Shown here: one piece after another, positions 41,811 through 51,568 of the stretch | How the letters are laid out: each line of letters starts with the position of its first letter | How positions within the stretch are numbered: position 1 is the stretch's first letter | Assembly (NCBI RefSeq): GCF_020532645.1 | Contig: NZ_JAJAUZ010000022.1 | Location: 52,067-116,066 of the forward strand | From: Streptomyces bambusae | GTDB taxonomy: Bacteria > Actinomycetota > Actinomycetes > Streptomycetales > Streptomycetaceae | Direction of reading: 5' to 3' | Length of the DNA stretch: 64,000 bases | The notes under the pieces: generated by a model | What the model saw: only the letters and a program-made list of their open reading frames with translations | Database searches by the model: none | What the model was told of the DNA's origin: nothing | Translations under genes and position numbers: made by a program

Positions 41811-42968
41811 TCAGGGGGACAGGCGGGACGTTTTCAGGGACATGTGGAGGAGGAGGCGGTCCTCGCCTTCGGCCAGGTCCAGGCCGGTGAGCTGCTCCAC
41901 GCGGGACAGGCGGTAGTAGAGCGTCTGGCGGTGGATGCCCAGGGCCGCCGCCGCCCGGCCCGCCTGCCCGGCACAGTCGAGGAACACCTCCGCCGTACGG
42001 GCGAGTTCGGCATGCGCGGGCGAGAGCAGCACCCGCGTCGCCGGATCCCCGGCCCGCTCCGCCGGCAGGGCCGCCAGCATCCGGTACGGCCCGATGTCCG
42101 ACCAGTGCGCCACCGGCCCCAGCCGCGGCTGGGCCGCCGCCGCGCGGGCCGCCGCCGCGGCCTCGGCCCAGGCGGACCCCAGGTCGGCCAGGCCCCGGCG
42201 GGGCGTGGCGATCCCGCAGGTGCGGGCCGGCTCCGTGCCGCCGCCGTCACCCAGCAGCCGGGCCGCCGCCGTGGCGGCCGGCGCGGGGGCGTCCGCCGAG
42301 CGCAGCCGGACCAGCACCGCCAGCGCCTGCGCGCCCTCCGGCTGCCACGGCGCCAGGCACACCGCCGCCGTCCCCGGCACCGACTGCGGGGGCTCCGTGC
42401 GCCACGGACCCGCGCACACGACCGTGTGCAGCCCGTCGGCGCCCTCGCCGAGCGCGGCCCGCAGCGCGGTCACCGCCATGTCCCGCTGCCAGCCGCGGTC
42501 CGCGGTCAGCACCGCCCGGAACTCGCGCGACAGGTCGGCCCCCGCCTGGGCCTCGCCGGCCATCAGGACCCCGATCCGCGCGGCCACCTCCATCGCCGCG
42601 TCCAGCTGTCCCGGCGCCGGGCCCGGCTCGCTGTCCAGCAGCCACACGTACCCCTGCACGATGCCCCGGTGCCGTACCGGCAGGCAGATCCGACCGCGGT
42701 AGACCCCGGCGTCCGGGGCCGCCGGGATGCGCACCGGTCCCGTGGCCCGCGCGATGCCGAAGCCCTCGAACCAGCTGCGGACGGCCGCGGTGGACTGCCG
42801 GGTCATGATCGAGCGGGTCCGGACCGGGTCCAGGGCCAGCTCGCCGGTCTCGCCGTCGCTGTCGTGGGCCCCGAAGGCGATCAGCCGGAAGTCGCGGTTC
42901 TCCAGGGTCGCGGGCGCGCCCAGCAGCGCCGAGATCTCGTCGACCAGGTCCTGGTAATCGCCTTTCAC
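41811..42968 (-). CDS. PucR family regulator, probable proline-utilisation regulator (PutR-like)
   Basis: 385 residues from GTG 42968 (GGGAGA upstream); the longer in-frame start at 43016 lies inside a palindrome. PucR architecture: an N-terminal sensory region (LVDEISALLGAPATLENRDFRLIAFG), a GGDEF-like central part, and the C-terminal PucR HTH (LDCAGQAGRAAAALGIHRQT, LYYRLSRVEQLTGLDL). It is divergent from proline dehydrogenase with three palindromes between, so it most likely controls proline breakdown and itself; activator or repressor role is not evident. Confidence 0.87.
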   Translation of the reverse strand: MKGDYQDLVDEISALLGAPATLENRDFRLIAFGAHDSDGETGELALDPVRTRSIMTRQSTAAVRSWFEGFGIARATGPVRIPAAPDAGVYRGRICLPVRHRGIVQGYVWLLDSEPGPAPGQLDAAMEVAARIGVLMAGEAQAGADLSREFRAVLTADRGWQRDMAVTALRAALGEGADGLHTVVCAGPWRTEPPQSVPGTAAVCLAPWQPEGAQALAVLVRLRSADAPAPAATAAARLLGDGGGTEPARTCGIATPRRGLADLGSAWAEAAAAARAAAAQPRLGPVAHWSDIGPYRMLAALPAERAGDPATRVLLSPAHAELARTAEVFLDCAGQAGRAAAALGIHRQTLYYRLSRVEQLTGLDLAEGEDRLLLHMSLKTSRLSP

Positions 42969-42987
42969 TCCGGCATTCTCCCACCCC

Positions 42988-43005
42988 CTCAGACATCTGT
43001 CTGAG
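42988..43005. promoter_or_regulatory. Palindrome upstream of the PucR-type regulator
   Basis: CTCAGAC-ATCT-GTCTGAG is a perfect 18-base palindrome 20 bases before the GTG, overlapping where its promoter or start region should lie. Candidate autoregulatory site. Confidence 0.55.
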
Positions 43006-43096
43006 ATCGCGGCCACGGATGCGTGACAGCTGTCGATGGCAGAGGATCGGATCGATCCTTAGGTTTCACGGTGGTTCTCCGTGTCGCGACGGGATA

Positions 43097-43115
43097 AAGA
43101 TGATTCGTTCATCTT
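43097..43115. promoter_or_regulatory. Palindrome upstream of proline dehydrogenase
   Basis: AAGATGA-TTCGT-TCATCTT is a perfect 19-base palindrome, 58 bases before the GTG of proline dehydrogenase. A shorter palindrome GACAGCTGTC lies at 43025-43034 and an inverted pair CACGG/CCGTG at 43068-43084. It may be an operator or an mRNA hairpin. Confidence 0.5.
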
Positions 43116-43172
43116 GATGACGTTCGTGGCGCTTTCTTCACTGCTTTTCTGCCACTCGTTGGAGGTGCCCCC

Positions 43173-44099
43173 GTGCTGGGTCCCGTGATCCTCGCCGCTT
43201 CGCGCAGCGACAAGATGCGCAAGATCGTCTCTGCTGCCCCGGTGACCAAGCCCGTGGTGAACCGGTTCATCCCCGGCGAGACCGTCGGTCAGGTCATTCC
43301 GATCGTCACGGAGCTGACCGGCAAGGGCCTCGAGGTCACCCTCGACGTGGTCGGCGAGGACATCACGACCGTCGAGCAGTCGTACGCCGCCCGGGACGCC
43401 TACCTGGAGCTCATCGACCGCCTCAAGGACCTGGGCCTGGGCACCAGGGCCGAGATGTCCGTCAAGCTGTCCATGTTCGGCCAGGCGCTGGAGGGCGGCC
43501 ACGAGCTGGCCCTCGCGAACGTCCGCCCGGTCGTCGAGGCTGCCGCCGCCATCGGCACCACGGTCACCCTGGACGCCGAGGACCACACCACCCTCGACTC
43601 GATGTTCGCCATCCACGAGGAGCTGCGGAAGGACTTCCCGCAGACCGGCTGCGTGATCCAGGCCTACCTGTTCCGCACCGAGGAGGACGCCCGCCGCCTC
43701 GCCGCCAACGGCAGCCGCGTCCGCATCGTGAAGGGCGCGTACAAGGAGCCCGCCGAGGTCGCGTTCCAGGACAAGGCCGAGATCGACAAGGCGTACGTAC
43801 GGATCCTGAAGATCCTCATGGAGGGCCAGGGCTACCCGATGATCGGGTCCCACGACCCGCGCCTGATCGCGATCACCCAGGAGCTGGCCCGCAAGGCCGG
43901 CCGCAAGCTGGACGAGTACGAGTTCCAGATGCTGTACGGCATCCGCAGCGAGGAGCACGTCCGGCTCGCCGCCGAGGGCCACCGGATGCGCGTCTACACG
44001 GCGTACGGCACCGACTGGTACGGCTACTTCATGCGCCGTCTGGCCGAGAAGCCGGCGAATCTGCTCTTCTTCGTCCGATCTTTGATCACCAAGAACTAG
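43173..44099 (+). CDS. putB: Proline dehydrogenase (monofunctional)
   Basis: 308 residues from GTG 43173 with TTGGAGG upstream. An FAD-dependent TIM barrel that oxidises proline to pyrroline-5-carboxylate and passes electrons to the respiratory chain. Motifs: EMSVKLSMFGQAL, DAEDHTTLDSMFAIHEEL, QAYLFRTEEDARRL, VRIVKGAYKEP, GSHDPRLIAI and EFQMLYGIRSE, all typical of the monofunctional actinobacterial enzyme. It is 62 bases before P5C dehydrogenase, which completes the pathway to glutamate. The symbol is used by analogy; naming varies. Confidence 0.95.
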   Translation: MLGPVILAASRSDKMRKIVSAAPVTKPVVNRFIPGETVGQVIPIVTELTGKGLEVTLDVVGEDITTVEQSYAARDAYLELIDRLKDLGLGTRAEMSVKLSMFGQALEGGHELALANVRPVVEAAAAIGTTVTLDAEDHTTLDSMFAIHEELRKDFPQTGCVIQAYLFRTEEDARRLAANGSRVRIVKGAYKEPAEVAFQDKAEIDKAYVRILKILMEGQGYPMIGSHDPRLIAITQELARKAGRKLDEYEFQMLYGIRSEEHVRLAAEGHRMRVYTAYGTDWYGYFMRRLAEKPANLLFFVRSLITKN

Positions 44100-44161
44100 C
44101 TTCAGGGCCGAGCACCACCCCCGGTCGGCAGAACACCCCTCATCAAGGAGTTGCACCCCTC

Positions 44162-45793
<1,632 letters not shown>

Positions 45794-45826
45794 CGCCCAC
45801 GGGCCCGCCGCGGGCCCCTGTGAACC

Positions 45827-45867
45827 CCGCCCCCGTTCCGGTACCCCCAAGTCCGGAGCGGGGGCGG
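45827..45867. terminator. Bidirectional hairpin between P5C dehydrogenase and the convergent flavoprotein gene
   Basis: 15-base arms CCGCCCCCGTTCCGG (45827-45841) and CCGGAGCGGGGGCGG (45853-45867) with one G-U pair. Confidence 0.75.
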
Positions 45868-45901
45868 TCTCCATTGCGGGCCCGTGTCCGGGGCCGCCGG
45901 C

Positions 45902-46603
45902 TCAGACCTCGACGATCACCTGGTCGAGGGACTTGCGGACCAGGTCCGGGACCTCGCAGTCGGCGGCCGGATAGCCGACCGGGATCACGGCGAAGGCCTT
46001 CTCGTTCTCCGGCCGGTTCAGCACGTGGCCCAGGAAGCGCATCGGGCTCGGCGTGTGCACCAGGGCCGCCAGCCCGCTCAGGTGCAGGGCGCTGAGCAGC
46101 ATGCCGACCGCGATGCCGACGGACTCGTCGACGTAGTAGTGCTTGCGCTTGGTGCCGTCCGGGCCGAGCCAGTAGCGCTGCTGGAAGACCACCAGCAGGG
46201 CGGGCGCGTCCGTCAGGTGCGTCTTCACGGAGTCCGTGCCCAGCGGGCGCAGTGCGGCGAGCCACTCGTCGCCGAGCCGGCCGTCGTAGGAGATCTGCTC
46301 CTCCTGCTCGGCGGCGGCCCGGATCTGCTGCCGGATCTCCGGGTCCTTCACCAGGACGAACGTCCACGGCTGCTGGTGGGCGCCGGAGGGGGCGGTGGCG
46401 GCGCAGGCCACCGCGTCGAGGATCACCTGCTCGGGCACCGGGTCGGTGGCGAAGCGGCGCACCGTGCGCCGCTCGTCCATGCGGGCGCGCAGCTCGGCGG
46501 AGCGGTCGAGCGACTCCTGCGCCGGCATCCGCACGGGCCGGTAGGGGACGGGGCGGTAGGGCTGGCCGTGAACCGGGGCCCACGGCTGAGTGGGAGACGA
46601 CAT
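45902..46603 (-). CDS. Nitroreductase-superfamily flavoprotein of the iodotyrosine deiodinase (IYD) type
   Basis: 233 residues from ATG 46603. The FMN-binding core reads RRTVRRF, then TAPSGAHQQPWTFVLVKDP, and HYYVDESVGIAVGMLLSAL, ending VPVGYPAADCEVPDL-type and SLDQVIVEV, all closely parallel to mammalian IYD as I remember it. The three residues that IYD uses to clamp the halotyrosine zwitterion (Glu157, Tyr161, Lys182 in human) are matched in identity and spacing by Glu102, Tyr106 and Lys127. The first about 40 residues are a Pro-rich extension without a membrane anchor. It may reductively dehalogenate halotyrosines or halophenols; a generic nitroreductase activity is the alternative. Confidence 0.85.
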   Translation of the reverse strand: MSSPTQPWAPVHGQPYRPVPYRPVRMPAQESLDRSAELRARMDERRTVRRFATDPVPEQVILDAVACAATAPSGAHQQPWTFVLVKDPEIRQQIRAAAEQEEQISYDGRLGDEWLAALRPLGTDSVKTHLTDAPALLVVFQQRYWLGPDGTKRKHYYVDESVGIAVGMLLSALHLSGLAALVHTPSPMRFLGHVLNRPENEKAFAVIPVGYPAADCEVPDLVRKSLDQVIVEV

Positions 46604-46926
46604 ATGCCGAAGTCTTCCGTCCTGCAACCCCGTTGACCACCCGCGGGTCCTCGGGGGGTGTCCGGTGTGTACCGACAGGGGGACTATGACCGACGCGCAT
46701 GCCAGCCGATTCCTTGCGCGGCGGACGGGTTTCGGTTTCCGGGGTGCGGGGAAGCCGGGGCCGGGCCGGGAAGGCGGCCCGCGCCGGGGTGCGGGCCGCC
46801 ACCTGCGAGTGGACCGGGGCCGCCCCGGGTACGGGGGGCGGCCGGGGCGGGCGGCGGGCGCTCCGGCTGCCGGAACACCCGCCCGGTTCCGGCCTTTCCG
46901 CTGCCGGGCCGGTGGCGGGAGCCTGT
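46604..46926. other. Intergenic gap of 323 bases
   Basis: Contains a GC-rich hairpin (GGCGGCCCGC at 46773-46782 with GCGGGCCGCC at 46791-46800) that could terminate the phospholipase gene. Open frames here have no ribosome site and look like composition artefacts. Nothing else recognised. Confidence 0.6.
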
Positions 46927-48951
46927 TCAGCCGGTGACGCTCGGGGCGCCCGTTTCGATGTGGCCCGTGTAGCGGCGGGACCAGGTCGGGTCGGCCGCGG
47001 TGAGGACGGTGAAGTCGTACCAGCCCTTGGTGTAGGCGACGGCGTTGAAGAAGTCCTCGCGGGAGGAGTTCGCGGGAACGGCGTACGTCCAGGGGCCGTC
47101 GGTGCGGTAGGCGTTGGAGCGGATGGTGAACGTGGCCGGGGCGGCGGAGGAGTTGGTCATCCTGAACCAGACCGCCACCTTGCCCGTGCCCGGTTCGACG
47201 GCGTAACGGGCCGACACCTCGAGGGACTTGCCGGGCTTGGTCGCATCCCCGGTGAAGCGCCGCAGGAACCGGTTGGGGCCGTGCATGGAGATGTCGTACC
47301 TGCCGGCGCCGGCGCCCAGGCCGATGCTGAACCAGTCGGAGGCCGTGGTGCCCGGGTCGACCGTGTACTGCCAGGCCTCGGTGTTGCGGTGCTGGTGCGG
47401 GTGGATCGAGAAGTGGGCCGCCTGCCGGGCCTCCGTCCCCAGGTTGCTCATGTCGAACCAGGCGAGGATCTTGCCTGCGGGGCCGAACTCCAGCCGGGTC
47501 AGGTTGCCGTTCGGCTGGTACGGCAGCGCACGGGCCGGCCGGGTGCCGGGCTCCTGCGCCGGCAGGGCGTTGTCCTGCGGGGCCGGGTTGGGCAGCGGTG
47601 CGCAGGTGGCCTGACCGATCACCTTCGCGGTCGACGGGAGGCCCGCCGGCACCCCGTACACCGGGTTGGCGAAGTCGAAGACGCCGGTCAGGTCGCCGGT
47701 CACCTTCCGCCGCCAGGCGCTGATGTGCGGGCAGGCGGCCGGCGTGCCGATGGCCTCCGTCCACTTCTCCAGGAAGCGCAGCACGCTCGTGTGGTCGAAG
47801 ACCTCGGAGCTGACCCAGCCGCCGCGCGTCCAGGGGGACATGACCAGCATCGGCACCCGGAAGCCGAGCCCGATCGGCACCCCGTCGAGGTACTCGCCGG
47901 GTGTTCCGGGCGGCGCCACGGGCGGCGGCACGTGGTCGAAGAACCCGTCGTTCTCGTCGTAGTTGAGGAAGAGGACGGTGGAGTCGAAGACCTCCGGATT
48001 CGCGGCGAGTGCCCGGTGGACGAGGTCGACGAAGTGCGCGCCGTCGCCGGGCGGGGCGTACGGGTGCTCGGAGAAGGCCTCGTTCGCCACCACCCAGGAC
48101 ACCTGGGGGAGGGTGCCGGCGACGGCGTCGGCCCGGATGGCGGCCGCGATGTCGTCGGGGGTGGAGCCGGTGACCCGGGGCACCGAGGCCATGCCCCGGT
48201 CGTACAGGGGGTCGCCGGGGCGGGCTTCGGTGAACTTCCTGAAGTAGGCGAGCCCGTTGTCCCCGTAGTTGTCCTGCGCGTTCTGGTAGACCTTCCAGGT
48301 CACGCCGGCCCGCTGGAGGGCCTCCGCGTACGTCTCCCAGGTGAGCCCGGACTCCTCCCCGCCGTCCTTGCTGGCCGCGTCGATCTTCCCGCTCCACAGG
48401 AAGGTGCGGTTGGGGCCGGTGGCGCTGAGCGCGGAGCAGAAGTAGGCGTCGCAGACCGTGTAGTGGTCGGCGAGCGCGTAGTGGAACGGGATGTCCTCGC
48501 GGTCGAGGTGGCCGAGGGTGCGGACGCTGCCGACGCCGGTGACCCAGTTGTCCATGCGGCCCTTGTTCCAGGCGGCGTGCTGGGAGGTCCAGCTGTGCGG
48601 CAGGTCGCCGGTGCACTGGGCCAGCGTCCTGCCGTCGGCGCCGCCCGCGGGCGGGGTGTCGCTGAGCTTCCACGGGTACTGCCGGGCGGCGAGGTGGGGC
48701 TGGTGGAACATGCCCCAGCCGCCGGGGAGGTTGCCCGCGGCCCGGTCGCCGAAGCCGCGGACCCCCTTGAGGCGGCCGAAGTAGTGGTCGAAGCTGCGGT
48801 TCTCCTGCATGAGGACCACGACGTGCCGTACGTCGGCGAGGGTGCCGGTCGCGGCGGCCGCCGCCGCGGAGGCCGGGGCGGCCGGGAGGGCCGCCCCCGC
48901 CACCAGCCCGGCCCCGATGCCGACGAATCCCCTGCGGCTGATGGGAGTCAT
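46927..48951 (-). CDS. Tat-exported phospholipase C of the phosphocholine-specific type
   Basis: 674 residues from ATG 48951 (GGAGAGG upstream; upstream in-frame starts have no site). Twin-arginine signal SRRGFVGIGAGLVAGAALPA with an Ala-rich cleavage zone. The catalytic domain begins HVVVLMQENRSFDHYFG, the metal/nucleophile region of bacterial PLCs; also TGPNRTFLWSG, FLNYDENDGFFDHV, and GFRVPMLVMSPWTRGGWV. Two C-terminal beta domains (about 470-560 and 575-670) match the duplicated domain of this family. It hydrolyses phospholipids, usually in phosphate acquisition; no PHO box was identified. Confidence 0.93.
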   Translation of the reverse strand: MTPISRRGFVGIGAGLVAGAALPAAPASAAAAAATGTLADVRHVVVLMQENRSFDHYFGRLKGVRGFGDRAAGNLPGGWGMFHQPHLAARQYPWKLSDTPPAGGADGRTLAQCTGDLPHSWTSQHAAWNKGRMDNWVTGVGSVRTLGHLDREDIPFHYALADHYTVCDAYFCSALSATGPNRTFLWSGKIDAASKDGGEESGLTWETYAEALQRAGVTWKVYQNAQDNYGDNGLAYFRKFTEARPGDPLYDRGMASVPRVTGSTPDDIAAAIRADAVAGTLPQVSWVVANEAFSEHPYAPPGDGAHFVDLVHRALAANPEVFDSTVLFLNYDENDGFFDHVPPPVAPPGTPGEYLDGVPIGLGFRVPMLVMSPWTRGGWVSSEVFDHTSVLRFLEKWTEAIGTPAACPHISAWRRKVTGDLTGVFDFANPVYGVPAGLPSTAKVIGQATCAPLPNPAPQDNALPAQEPGTRPARALPYQPNGNLTRLEFGPAGKILAWFDMSNLGTEARQAAHFSIHPHQHRNTEAWQYTVDPGTTASDWFSIGLGAGAGRYDISMHGPNRFLRRFTGDATKPGKSLEVSARYAVEPGTGKVAVWFRMTNSSAAPATFTIRSNAYRTDGPWTYAVPANSSREDFFNAVAYTKGWYDFTVLTAADPTWSRRYTGHIETGAPSVTG

Positions 48952-49079
48952 GCCCCGCCTCTCCAGTCCCGTCCGTGCCCCGGCGGCACGACGTGGACAG
49001 GGTGGGGGAGCGGAGCTCAAAGGTCTAGATCCGTGCAGTAAGGCACCGGTCAACTTCTGTTGGTGCAACGGGACTTCGG

Positions 49080-50093
49080 TCAGTCCTGTACCCGGACGAG
49101 CATTTTGCCGGTGTTGCCGCCGCGCATCATGGTGAGGAAGGCCTCGACAGTCCTGCCGAAACCCGTGATCACGGTGTCGTCCGAGACGATCGCCCCGCTG
49201 CGCAGATGCGGCACCAGGAACTCCTCCAGCTCCGCCTGGAGATTGGTGTGGTGGCGGACCAATACCCCTTCCAGGCGCAGGGACTTCTCCACGATCTCCA
49301 GCAGGTTCCGCGGGCCCGGCGCGCTGCCGCCCCGGTGGTACGAGGCGACCGCCCCGACGGCGGCGACCCGCCCGCGCTCCCGCAGGTTCGCCAGCGCGCC
49401 CTCCAGGTGGTCGCCGCCGACGTTGTCCACGTACACGTCGATCCCGTCGGGCGCCGCCGCGGCCAGCTGCTCGGCCACCGGCCCGTCGTGGTAGTCGAAG
49501 GCCGCGTCGAAGCCGACGTGCGCGGTCAGGTGGGCCGCCTTGGCCGCCGAGCCGGTGCTGCCGACGATCCGGCGGGCCCCGAGCAGCCGGGCGATCCGCG
49601 CGGTGGCGGTCCCCACCCCGCCCGCGGCCGCCGACACGAACACGTCCTCGCCCGTCCGCAGCCCGGCCGTACGGGTCAGCGCCGCGTACGCCGTCAGCCC
49701 GGTCCCGCCGAGGATCCCCAGGTGGGCGGCGAGCGGCACCCCGTCGTACGCGCGCACCCGGCGGGCCCCGTCCGTGCCGGCCGTGACCAGCGCATGGGTC
49801 CGCCAGCCCTGCCGGTGGAAGACCAGGTCCCCCTCGGCCAGTCCCGGGTCCGCGGACCGCACCACGCGCCCCAGCGCCCGGCCCTCCAGCGGCGCGTGCA
49901 GCGCGAAGCCGTCCGGGCCGCCGTCCATCAGCTGCCGGTGGTACGGGTCGACGGACAGGTAGAGGTTCTCCACCAGGGCGGTGCCGGGGGCCGGGGCGGG
50001 GACCGGCACCTCGACGCAGCGGAACAGGTCCTCGGTGGGGAAGCCGGTGGGGCGGGCGGTCTGGTGGACGGCGTAGCCGGTCTGCGTGCTCAT
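49080..50093 (-). CDS. MDR-family NADP-dependent enone reductase (CurA/leukotriene-B4-dehydrogenase-like)
   Basis: 337 residues from ATG 50093. Typical PTGR/CurA features: SVDPYHRQLM near the N-terminus, GILGGTGLTAYAALT, the nucleotide site VFVSAAAGGVGTATARIARLLGARRIVGSTGS, IDVYVDNVGGDHLEGALANL and FLVPHLRSGAIV. It should reduce alpha,beta-unsaturated ketones or aldehydes with NADPH. Divergent from a LysR regulator with a matching palindrome between them, so its expression is probably induced by an electrophile. Confidence 0.9.
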   Translation of the reverse strand: MSTQTGYAVHQTARPTGFPTEDLFRCVEVPVPAPAPGTALVENLYLSVDPYHRQLMDGGPDGFALHAPLEGRALGRVVRSADPGLAEGDLVFHRQGWRTHALVTAGTDGARRVRAYDGVPLAAHLGILGGTGLTAYAALTRTAGLRTGEDVFVSAAAGGVGTATARIARLLGARRIVGSTGSAAKAAHLTAHVGFDAAFDYHDGPVAEQLAAAAPDGIDVYVDNVGGDHLEGALANLRERGRVAAVGAVASYHRGGSAPGPRNLLEIVEKSLRLEGVLVRHHTNLQAELEEFLVPHLRSGAIVSDDTVITGFGRTVEAFLTMMRGGNTGKMLVRVQD

Positions 50094-50139
50094 GGCCAGG
50101 ACGCTAGGAGGGAATCCGGCGGCCCGGCAGAGGGTTGGG

Positions 50140-50164
50140 TTCATGGCGGCGGCCGTTCCATGAA
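50140..50164. promoter_or_regulatory. LysR-type operator between the reductase and LysR genes
   Basis: TTCATGG (50140-50146) and CCATGAA (50158-50164) are perfect arms separated by 11 bases, the T-N11-A spacing typical of LysR sites. It lies centrally in the 102-base divergent gap. Confidence 0.7.
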
Positions 50165-50195
50165 TGCTGCTCATACGACGAGGTGGGAGGGTCCG

Positions 50196-51113
50196 ATGGC
50201 GGATCTGGGACCGCAGGAACTGAGGATCCTGGTGGCCGTGGCGGATGCCGGCGGCTTCTCCGCCGCGGCCGGGAGGCTGGGCCTGACCCAGTCGGCCGTC
50301 TCGCACTCGGTCCGCGCCAGCGAGGCCCGGATCGGCGCGGTCCTCTTCGACCGCGGCCGTCGCGGCGCCCGGCCCACCCCCGCCGGCGAGCGGGCCGTCG
50401 GGCACGCCCGCCGGATCCTGCGCCTGCTCGCCGTCATGGCCGAGGAGGCCCGCGCGGCGGGCCGCGCCGAAGGGGGCGACGGGTGTCCCGTCGACGGGAC
50501 GGTCCGCATCGCCGCCTTCCGCAGCGCGGCCCTGCACCTGCTGCCCCCGGTCCTGGAACGGCTGCGGACCCGCCACCCCGCCCTGCGGCCGGAGGTCCGG
50601 GTGGTGCGCGAACTCGGCGCGGGCACCGCGGGGGAGGTGCTGGCCGGCCGCGCCGACCTCGGCATCGCCACCCTCGACGGGCCCGACGGCATCCCGCCCG
50701 GCCTGGTCGGCGGCGCCCTCCTGGAGGAGGAGTACGCCCTGGTGCACCCGGCCGGGCACCTCGACCCGCGCAGCCTGCCGCTGCTGGACTGGGACGAGAA
50801 CTGCGGCTCGTACACCCGCGACTGGTGGCGGGCCCAGGACTGGATCCCGCGGGCCACCGTGCAGGCCGAGGACGACGCGATGGTGGTCACGATGGTCGGG
50901 CGCGGCCTCGGCATGGCGGTGCTGCCGGCCCTCTCGCTGACCGGCGCGCCCGACACCGTGGGCGTCACCCGGCTGGGCCCCGGCGGACCCGTCCGCTCCG
51001 TGGGATACGTCACCACCCCGGAGCAGGCCGCCACCCGGTCCGTGCAGGCCCTCGTAAGGGAACTGCGGCAAGCCCGGCGACCCCGGGCGGGTGAAGGGCG
51101 TCTCAGATACTAG
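50196..51113 (+). CDS. LysR family transcriptional regulator
   Basis: 305 residues from ATG 50196 with GGGAGG upstream. The N-terminal winged HTH reads LRILVAVADAGGFSAAAGRL, GLTQSAVSHSVRASEARIG, LFDRGRRGARPTPAGE. The effector-binding domain follows (VRIAAFRSAALHLLPPVLERL, GRADLGIATLDGP, MVVTMVGRGLGMAVLPAL). It probably controls the divergent enone reductase and itself through the palindrome at 50140. No terminator recognised after the stop. Confidence 0.92.
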   Translation: MADLGPQELRILVAVADAGGFSAAAGRLGLTQSAVSHSVRASEARIGAVLFDRGRRGARPTPAGERAVGHARRILRLLAVMAEEARAAGRAEGGDGCPVDGTVRIAAFRSAALHLLPPVLERLRTRHPALRPEVRVVRELGAGTAGEVLAGRADLGIATLDGPDGIPPGLVGGALLEEEYALVHPAGHLDPRSLPLLDWDENCGSYTRDWWRAQDWIPRATVQAEDDAMVVTMVGRGLGMAVLPALSLTGAPDTVGVTRLGPGGPVRSVGYVTTPEQAATRSVQALVRELRQARRPRAGEGRLRY

Positions 51114-51337
51114 GAAGTCCGAGTAATTGCGGAGACATACAGCGGGAACTGGCCTAGCTTTGTAGGAGCCGAACGTCTCGCCGATCCGGCGAATGGCGGC
51201 CGTGAGCATGCGCCCCCGTGCAGGCAACCCCTGCGGGCCCTCGCTCCCCGCCCCTTCCGGCGCCTTGAAGAACCCCTCTCATCAGCAGCCGCGCCCTCCC
51301 GTGCGCGGCCGCCCGTGATCTCAAGGAGTCGATCACC

Positions 51338-51469
51338 ATGACCAAGAACGCCCCCGCCCGCCGTGTCCGCCGCTCCGCCCACTCCGCGGGAGCCGAGCGC
51401 AAGAACGCCGCCGCCGCCCTGCAGCGCGCCCTGGACCGCCGCGACAACGGCGGCGCCACCGGCCACTGA
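51338..51469 (+). CDS. Small basic hypothetical protein (43 residues)
   Basis: Starts at ATG 51338 with AAGGAG 10 bases before it. MTKNAPARRVRRSAHSAGAE is followed by RKNAAAALQRALDRRDNGGA, ending TGH. It is Arg/Ala-rich and likely helical, a pattern that suggests nucleic-acid or acidic-partner binding but is not proof. It precedes leuB by 99 bases with a large hairpin between. I have the impression that similar small genes lie upstream of leuB in other Streptomyces but cannot verify it. Confidence 0.65.
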   Translation: MTKNAPARRVRRSAHSAGAERKNAAAALQRALDRRDNGGATGH

Positions 51470-51502
51470 GCGCGCGGCCGCTGAGCCACGCTGACGTCCC
51501 GC

Positions 51503-51539
51503 TGACACGTCCTGTCCGGATATTGGACGGGACGTGTCA
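51503..51539 (+). promoter_or_regulatory. Long hairpin between the 43-residue gene and leuB
   Basis: 15-base arms TGACACGTCCTGTCC (51503-51517) and GGACGGGACGTGTCA (51525-51539) pair with a single G-U, around loop GGATATT. It has no T-run and ends 30 bases before the leuB start. It may terminate the small gene, protect or control leuB mRNA, or be a DNA palindrome for a regulator. Confidence 0.7.
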
Positions 51540-51568
51540 ACGGATGGGACAGGGAGTACGGTGCCGTC

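Noticed and set aside
46604..46926. Short plus-strand frames in the gap between the flavoprotein and phospholipase genes
   Set aside because: No ribosome site, no domain, and sequence dominated by GC-rich hairpins.
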